Below are positions 16,930 to 22,700 of a DNA stretch of 22,700 nt, one piece after another. The stretch lies in contig RBNI01001384.1 in the NCBI GenBank assembly GCA_003990745.1, positions 1 through 22,700 of the forward strand, read 5' to 3'. The position numbers and the translations under genes were made by a program. Under the pieces are notes generated by a model. It was given only the letters and a program-made list of their open reading frames with translations. It had not been told where the DNA came from and searched no databases. The stretch comes from Jimgerdemannia flammicorona (taxonomy: Eukaryota > Mucoromycota > Endogonomycetes > Endogonales > Endogonaceae). Within the stretch, counting starts at the first letter, position 1. Every line of letters starts with the position of its first letter.

Positions 16930-18300
16930 CTGCTCTACTATATAAAGTCACTACTGATATCTCTGACCTAGCTCTTGGAGCAGTACTTATATAAGAAGGA
17001 CACCCTGTGGCCTATCATTCTTATAAGTTCAATGATGCCAAAATCAACTATTCAATCTATGAGAAGGAAATACTAGTCATTATAGACATTCTGATCAAAT
17101 AGTAACTATATCTAGAAGGAGCATACTTCACTATATTAACTAACTACAAATCATTAGTTAACATCAAGACCCAGGCTACCCTTTCCAGAAAGTAAGCCAG
17201 ATGGATGAAAGTCCTTACCAACTTTGACTATAAAATCCAAAATTGCCCTGGCAAGGAAAATATTATTACTGATGCAATCTTCAGACCACCAATTGAAAAA
17301 GTTATCTAAACTCTTACCTTGGTCATAAATACTATATGGAACAAATTATCACAGTATACACTAATGATAAGGAAGCCCAAGCACTCTGAGAAATTCTGAG
17401 TAGTAACAATACTGACAAGTATATCTAGTATCATCAATACTAACTGAAGGATAATACTATCTACTATAAGGACAGATTGTATGTTCCAAACAACCAAGAT
17501 CTTCAAAGTACTATTCTATTCAAATGTCATGATGCTCCTATAGCTGGACATTTAGAATTTGATAAATATTATGAAGTTATTTCTTGAAACTTCTATTGGC
17601 CTCATATGGTAGATTAGCTAAAGATCTATATCACTTTCTATGGTGCCTGCAAATGCAATAAGTCCTCAACACTAGAAAAACCTGGCCTACTCCACCCCAT
17701 CCCAGTACCATCTACTAATTGGAAATAAATCTCTATAGACTTTATTATATAACTACTCTGAACTAAGAACAGAAAGAATGCAATTGTTATCTTTATGGAC
17801 TATCTCAGCAAACAAGTTCACTTTATGCCAACTACTACTACTACAACAGCACTAGACATAGCCATACTCTTGTTTGATAATATTTTCTACTATTCTGATC
17901 ATCTTAAGATCATTATTAGTGATTGAGACCCAAAATTCACCAGCCATTTTTGGAAAGCCTTCTATGTATATCTTAGAATGAAACTTATACTATTTATAGC
18001 CTTTCACTCTAAAACTAATGGCTAAACCAAAAGAATGAACTGAACTCTGGAATAACTGCTAAGGAACTATATTTTCTACAGACAAGATAATTGGAATGAA
18101 CACCTCACTGCAGTTGAGTTTGCCTATAACAATAGCAAGCAAGCCTCTCTTGAAATGAACCCATTCTTTGCCAATATAGAACAAAACCCAAACACTCCTC
18201 TAACACTTATCCAAACCACTAATGAACCCTCTATAGTTGAAGTTATTGAAGAATTCCTACACTGAATGCATAATCTAAGCTAGATCACAATTGAGAATTT
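16930..18300 (+). pseudogene. RNase H and integrase remnants, element 2
   Basis: RNase H Asp at 16956-16958 (TTDISDLALGA). TAA at 17193-17195 stands where element 1 has CAA (8243-8245). The integrase first Asp is at 17738-17740 and the second at 17921-17923. The catalytic Glu of the GQTER motif is now Lys (AAA, 18029-18031), a G-to-A change. The AYNNSKQAS block near 18121 is in frame here, showing that element 1 lost a base at that point. No activity is possible. Confidence 0.85.
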
Positions 18301-18629
18301 ATCTTGAGCTTAAGAACAATAGTCAGAGTATATTAACCAACACCACTAAGAAGAAACTTTTGATATCAGAGAAAAAAAAGTCCTACTAGATATCTGAGGA
18401 TACTGAGTTAATAACCTCAAGTATAGACTATCTACAAAGCTAAACAGCAAATTTATTAGACCATTCAAAGTCATTGTACAAGTCTCTTCTACTTTCTACA
18501 AATTGGTGCTACCAGATACTATTAAGATTTACCCAGTCTTCAATGTCTAACATCTTAAGTAATATAACAAAAATAATGATGAGCTATTCCCAAATCGAAC
18601 TATAGAACTATCTGTACCTATTATTATTA

Positions 18630-18790
18630 ATGATCAAGAAGAATACAAAGTTAAACAAATCCTCAACAAATGTAGCCACAAGAACCATCCTGAGTATCTT
18701 GTCAAATGGAAAGGTTATCTGATCTATAATATAATATGGGAACCCAAGACCAATCTCTAGAATATTACTAATTTAGTCTAGGAATATGAT
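18630..18790 (+). pseudogene. Chromodomain remnant, element 2
   Basis: Reads EEYKVKQILN, then HPEYLVKWKGYL, then IWEPKTNL. The aromatic Tyr, WKGY and WEP residues are kept. Compared with element 1 the Trp is intact. A stop follows NL. Confidence 0.8.
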
Positions 18791-18832
18791 TTCTTAAACA
18801 ACTGTAAACTGAATACTCCTACACCTATTAGT

Positions 18833-18837
18833 ATATA
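18833..18837. repeat. Left target-site duplication of the solo LTR (ATATA)
   Basis: ATATA directly before TATAAG (mutated TGTAAG). It matches 20863-20867. The low-complexity site makes it slightly less certain than the element 1 duplication. Confidence 0.7.
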
Positions 18838-19478
18838 TATAAGATGGTTGCTTTTTAGAGTAACTATTATGTAGTTCTAGAAGGGTTTTCTGGAAGTTCT
18901 GGATATTCTAGAAGACTGTTTTCTTATGGTCAGGATCAATTTCATATGGAGTACATCCTCTATGCTTATTGATTTCAAGATTGGGTTGACATCTCAACCA
19001 AAGTCCTTCAGGATTTTCCATATTTCAGGAAGTTCAAGAAACTAAGACCAGCTTAGTTGAATTGACATATTGCTGCAGACAATACCCAATTAGGAAATTT
19101 CATGATAGGGTTAGGAGTGGGACCTAACAGAGAGTGGATTTACTTAAGAGTGGTTTGTGGGTTATTAAATAAGTTTATTCGTTATTCATGATATTGCTAT
19201 ACTAAGAGTAGTTGTGTAAAAGGATATTGTGGAGAAGTGTTCAGGAGTGTTCTTATGTATTCGAGTCTGAGGATCAGAGGTCTGGGGGAGGGGGTATTTA
19301 TACTAGTGAGGGGCTATCTGGACTATGCTAGATATGGATATAGCACTAGTGCCTTGCTGAGTCAGAATGCAGTCATGTAGTACAAGTGTGATCTGACATA
19401 TCAAGAGATCGTCTGACTACTGAGTTAGTTCACAGTCATGTCATACAAGGCTAATCTAACTATACTATAACTGCTTAG

Positions 19479-19488
19479 CTATTTATAG
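19479..19488 (-). promoter_or_regulatory. TATA box CTATAAATAG, solo LTR
   Basis: Third identical copy of the box despite divergence around it. A solo LTR with this box could still start transcription outward into 18838 and below on the minus strand. Confidence 0.45.
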
Positions 19489-19490
19489 GT

Positions 19491-20654
19491 TTAGACACTG
19501 TCTATATAGTCTTCAATGATATTACCATTGATGAAGTAGTCATCTAGGAAGAGTGGTTTACAGATTACTTCTCCTTGTTCACTGAGATAGTAATATATTG
19601 GGACTTCATCACCATTCTATAGGATTGCATCATTTGTCTCATATGCTGGATAAGGTGTTGTGGGTGAAAGAGGAGTGCATCATCTTCACTTTTATTGGAT
19701 TCGCTGTCTGCATACCTTCTATAGGTTACAGCACTATGAGTCATAGGGTTATAGTAAGCTGATGGCTGTGGTTCATGTTGCTCATACTCAGGTAATGGAG
19801 TTGTTGGTTCAATCTCGAGAGTTGTCTGAAGGTACAGGTTGTATTCTTCAGTCTCTTCATTATAGTTGAAGTAATCGGGGGTAAACGTGGGTTGGTATTC
19901 ATGCTAGTGGTCATTGTCCCAATAGGTCTCGTAGGTGGTTATGAACTATTGTAAGTTCATCTGCAGAGTTGGTAGTGTGATCAGGGTTGGCAGAGATCCT
20001 TGGCTTGAGGTCATGTCAGCATCAGAGAGATCATTGTCTTCTGCTTCATCTTCATCGAAGTAAAATTATATCATAGACATCCTTCATGGCATATCCAACT
20101 TGAGGCATTTGCAGGATATGGTCATTCGAGTGTGGAAAGATTCTATCTGTAGTTTCAACATACTCGAGGTACTTGTGGTTGAGTTCTTATATTATGTCGT
20201 TGATTTGGCCATAAGATAGGGTAGCAATCATTTCAGTGGTAGTAACTTAGAGGTGGAGAATAACAGTGCTATACTTGTAGAAGAGTTCTCGATGTTTGTG
20301 GGCAATAAGCTTCTGGTATTGAGACATCTGAGTAATGTCTGTATCATGGTGGTGTTCAACCATATCTTCTAGGAGGTGGCCGATCTGATAGTAGCTTGAG
20401 ATTTGTCCAATTCAGTGGGCCTCATTAGGCATGTTCAGGGCATTCCATCGGGCTTCCACAAAGTAGAGGGGTGCTAGGCTATAGATATTCATGAGGGGCA
20501 GAGGGGGTGTGACTCAGTTGACAATGACATTCCAAATGTCAGTGCAGATGTGGTTGCAGATCTCAGTGGTCATGTTGTGTATATTCAGAAGTTGTAATTG
20601 TTGTTTATTTTGGTTCTCTGTTTTGATGCGTCTTGGTGCTTAGTATATATATAT
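19491..20654 (-). pseudogene. LTR-encoded ORF (LTR-ORF), degraded L3 copy
   Basis: Collinear with the 1176-bp frames of L1 and L2 but broken. The starting ATG is ATA, an early TAA is at 20640-20642, further stops occur, and there are small insertions near 20050 and 20610. A 15-bp in-frame deletion near 19533 removes five codons of the acidic C-terminus. It retains CGA at 20458-20460 where L2 has TGA. Confidence 0.5.
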
Positions 20655-20862
20655 TTGGTCCTAATTGGTAAGATTCTGTTTGTGTGAATCTTATGTTCCA
20701 TGACTTCATGTTGACTCAGCTTTGTGTACTGTGACTTTGGTTTGACTCAGCTTCATGATCTTATAGGTGATTTCCAGATTTGTTCAGAGGTTGCAGGTGA
20801 TTTCAGTGGCTTATTCAGAGGGTGACATGTGATTTCGGTGGCTTGGAGATTGTACACTTATA

Positions 20863-20867
20863 ATATA
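20863..20867. repeat. Right target-site duplication of the solo LTR (ATATA)
   Basis: Immediately after CTTATA. Element 2 sequence resumes here. Confidence 0.7.
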
Positions 20868-21274
20868 CTATATATTACCTCTTCTAAAGATCAGGTACCC
20901 TTATAATTATCACAAACAAAATCAAAAACTCAGCAAGTCAAGATAAAATACCAACTCTTTAGAAAAATAGCAAAACTGAAAGTCAGTCTATTCTCTCTAT
21001 ACTACTGGTGGGAAATAAGGTATAGATATTTAAGAAGATTCCTTAGAGGAAATTCTCTAGCAGTGAATGATATCAGAATCACTTCTAGTATATAGCATTG
21101 AACACATGACTTGTTAATATGTAAATCCAATACATTAGACAACTATACTATAAGTATACCACTTTCTGAGAAAAATGAACTTTACCAGACTTTTGACCAT
21201 CTGAATAGTAAAACAACACTAGACTAAAATTAAAAGACCCTAATGAGGACATCAAAATCTAAAAAAGAGAGAGT

Positions 21275-21515
21275 TATATATAAGTGCACAACCTCTAAGT
21301 CACTAAAATTATATATAACCTCTAAACAAATCTGAAAATCACATATAAGATCATGAAGCTAAGTTAAACCAAAGTCATAGCATATAAAGCTGAGTCAACT
21401 CAAAGTCACAAAACATAAGAATTATACAAATGGAGTCTTATCAATCAAGACCAAATATATATATACCAAGCACCAAGATGTATCAAAACAGCGAACTACA
21501 ATAAACCAAATAAAC
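21275..21515 (+). repeat. Partial 3' LTR of element 2
   Basis: Matches the first 240-260 bp of L1/L2 in their sense orientation, including GCACAACCTC, AAGCTGAGTCAA and ATATATACCAAGC. Heavily C-to-T and G-to-A changed, in line with the element 2 body. Confidence 0.85.
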
Positions 21516-22698
21516 AGCCTCTTTCTCTGCTACCTTACTGGTCACAAGGTTTGGTAGGCAACCTTCTGAGTCCCTTTTCCCCTATTATTACCCCCTCTAC
21601 CTCGGGTTGGTTTGCTGTGCCTGCATAGGCATAGTGGAAAGAGGACAATAGTAATGAGTTACCCTTTTATTAGTGTCAGATTGGTGTCTTCTCTACTTTT
21701 TTGCAGTTTCTGGTACCTTCGGCTGTGTCTGGAGTACATCTGTTTTAGTGTGGTACCTTCTTCCTTTTGCTGTTGCCAATAAGGTATTGTCTTGGTATAT
21801 CTCAGACTATGTAGGGAGTCAGCTGACCTTGGGTGTCAAGTGTATAGTATAGGTTACCTGCAGGTCCTTGGTACCTATGGTGGGGCCCTCTGGCTTTGGC
21901 AAGCTTTCCGGCGAGTGCAGTTCTGGCATAGGTGACTGCTTTTCAGGTGTTGTTGGGATAGGAGAGGAGATGGCTGTTACAGATAGGAGAAAGGGTGATT
22001 ATAGTGAATCAGTAGGGTGCCAGGCTGGGGGCAGTCATCAGGGCTGGGGTAGCTACTGCTTCGGTGGGGCCTTTTGATTGGTGTGGTACAGTTAGGTGGT
22101 AGGTGTCACTCTTGGCTTCTTTTGGCAGGTTGGCAGGTTAGGCCCTGGTCGTCAGGGGGGGTCAGGGGGCCTGAGGCTACCCATTTCAGACTTCTTGGCT
22201 GTACTCAACTGGAATCAGGAGCTGATACAGTGACATGATCAATGCCTGCAGGCTTGAGTAGTGGGGTATTGGGGGTCTCCTCCTGCCTCATATATAAGTT
22301 CTTTACTCACCTCGACTGGGAGAACCAGGTCCTACCCACTATATTGTGCTTTGATGAGGATTTTTCTTTGTCTATCATCCTCTTTGGGGTGGCAGGGACT
22401 ATTCTATTCAGCTCGGACATGGCCTTGTATATATGTTGGGTTCTCAGGTGTACGCTTTCAGTCATTGGCATATGGTTGAGTTTCCCCTAGTGGTAGGGAG
22501 AGCATGGTATACAGAATGAGGTACGGGCTAACTTTGGCCCTGCTGCGCCTGGTATGGTCGAGCTGCTGGACAATAGCTAGCCTAGGTTAATGGGAAGACA
22601 GTGCTTGGTGGGTAGTGGGGGAGGGTTTTGGCCTATATAGTCTAGGTTCTCTTCCAATAAAAATCTGTGGGACATGAGTCTGTTAAAAAAAAAAAAAA
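21516..22698 (+). mobile_element. R2: second copy of the poly(A) retroposon
   Basis: Opposite in orientation to R1 and collinear along its whole length, from GCCTCTTTCTCTGCTACC to the tail. AATAAA is at 22656-22661 and the A run at 22685-22698. R1 and R2 differ at many sites, mostly transitions. R2 has stops in the 5' frame that is open in R1 (MVGNLPSPLSPIITPSTSGW). The window ends two bases after the tail (CA), so the target duplication cannot be confirmed. The preceding flank ends AAATAAACA. Confidence 0.85.
22656..22698 (+). terminator. Polyadenylation signal and poly(A) tail of R2
   Basis: AATAAA, then 23 nt, then A14. The same arrangement in R1 indicates that the retroposed RNA was cleaved and polyadenylated by the host mRNA machinery. 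Confidence 0.75.
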
Positions 22699-22700
22699 CA

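Larger units (their letters stand above)
14930..18837 (+). mobile_element. Element 2: 5'-truncated, AT-rich copy of the same family
   Basis: Collinear with the minus strand of element 1 from dUTPase motif 2 (about 10535) to the end of the chromodomain (about 6600), in the opposite orientation. No 5' LTR, PBS, ORF0 or Gag is present. In-frame TAA, TAG and TGA are frequent throughout, and TATA-rich runs replace sequence that is GC-richer in element 1. At 18837 it is interrupted by a solo LTR and resumes at 20863. It is older or more strongly mutated than element 1 and is non-functional. Confidence 0.92.
18838..20862 (-). repeat. Solo LTR (L3) of the element 1 type
   Basis: 2025 bp, TATAAG...CTTATA ends, oriented like L1 and L2, flanked by ATATA, with no internal domain attached on either side. 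Element 2 sequence continues across it (ending ..CCTATTAGTATATA and resuming ATATACTATATATTACC). Inference: a full element inserted here and was reduced to one LTR by LTR-LTR recombination. It lacks about 24 bp (the TTTTTTGGACTAGTTCTGGGTGT region) relative to L1 and L2. Confidence 0.9.
20863..21515 (+). mobile_element. Element 2, 3' end: non-coding region and start of 3' LTR
   Basis: 20868-21260 aligns with the reverse complement of 6225-6600 of element 1. A mutated purine tract is at 21261-21274. LTR sequence starts at 21275 (TATATATAAG for TGTAAG) and runs to 21515, through the TATATA motif and the first codons of the LTR-ORF region, where R2 interrupts it. The rest of this LTR would be expected beyond the window. 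Confidence 0.88.

Noticed and set aside
1..22700. Stop-codon reassignment as an explanation for internal stops
   Set aside because: TAA, TAG and TGA all occur internally, and homologous positions in other copies carry CGA, CAA or TGG, so mutation explains them better.
1..22700. CRISPR arrays, rRNA, or intact tRNA genes
   Set aside because: No regularly spaced identical repeats with unique spacers, no rRNA-like blocks, and no cloverleaf that closes.

Overview
The window looks like a transposon-rich stretch of a filamentous fungal genome. The clues are a chromodomain-bearing Ty3/gypsy element of the Tf1/chromovirus type, short spliceosomal introns (about 87-178 bp, one with a GCTGAC branch site), poly(A) retroposons, and nonsense codons that are almost all explicable as C-to-T or G-to-A transitions (RIP-like or methyl-C deamination). 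No species can be named from sequence alone, and no cellular gene here is intact.

Layout. 1-680 is GC-rich tandem-repeat DNA (roughly 85-115 bp, 20 bp and 21 bp units). 662-2687 (minus) is a decayed multi-exon gene: five exons join in one frame across four introns, interrupted by eight internal stops. About 235 bp upstream of its ATG, 2923-14772 is a complete but dead LTR retrotransposon on the minus strand (element 1), with TGTAAG...CTTACA LTR ends, an ATCAA target duplication, a TGGTAGCAGC primer-binding site and a purine-rich tract. Its order is 5' LTR, a methionine-free frame (ORF0), Gag with a CCHC knuckle, a dUTPase domain, protease, RT, RNase H, integrase, chromodomain, 3' LTR. The LTRs are about 2.04 kb and each carries a reading frame of about 391 codons. 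A 1.2 kb poly(A) retroposon (R1) has inserted into the 3' LTR.

14778-14929 is pre-insertion target DNA. 14930-21515 (plus) is a 5'-truncated, AT-rich, heavily mutated relative of the same family (element 2). It is split by a solo LTR of the element-1 type (18838-20862, ATATA duplication), and its own 3' LTR is cut by a second copy of the poly(A) retroposon (R2, 21516-22698) that runs to the window end.

The relative order supported by nesting is: element 2 before the solo LTR and R2; element 1 before R1. The most unusual points are the dUTPase domain between nucleocapsid and protease, the long LTR-encoded frame with PPxY motifs, and the long ATG-less ORF0 running from the LTR through the primer-binding site into Gag.
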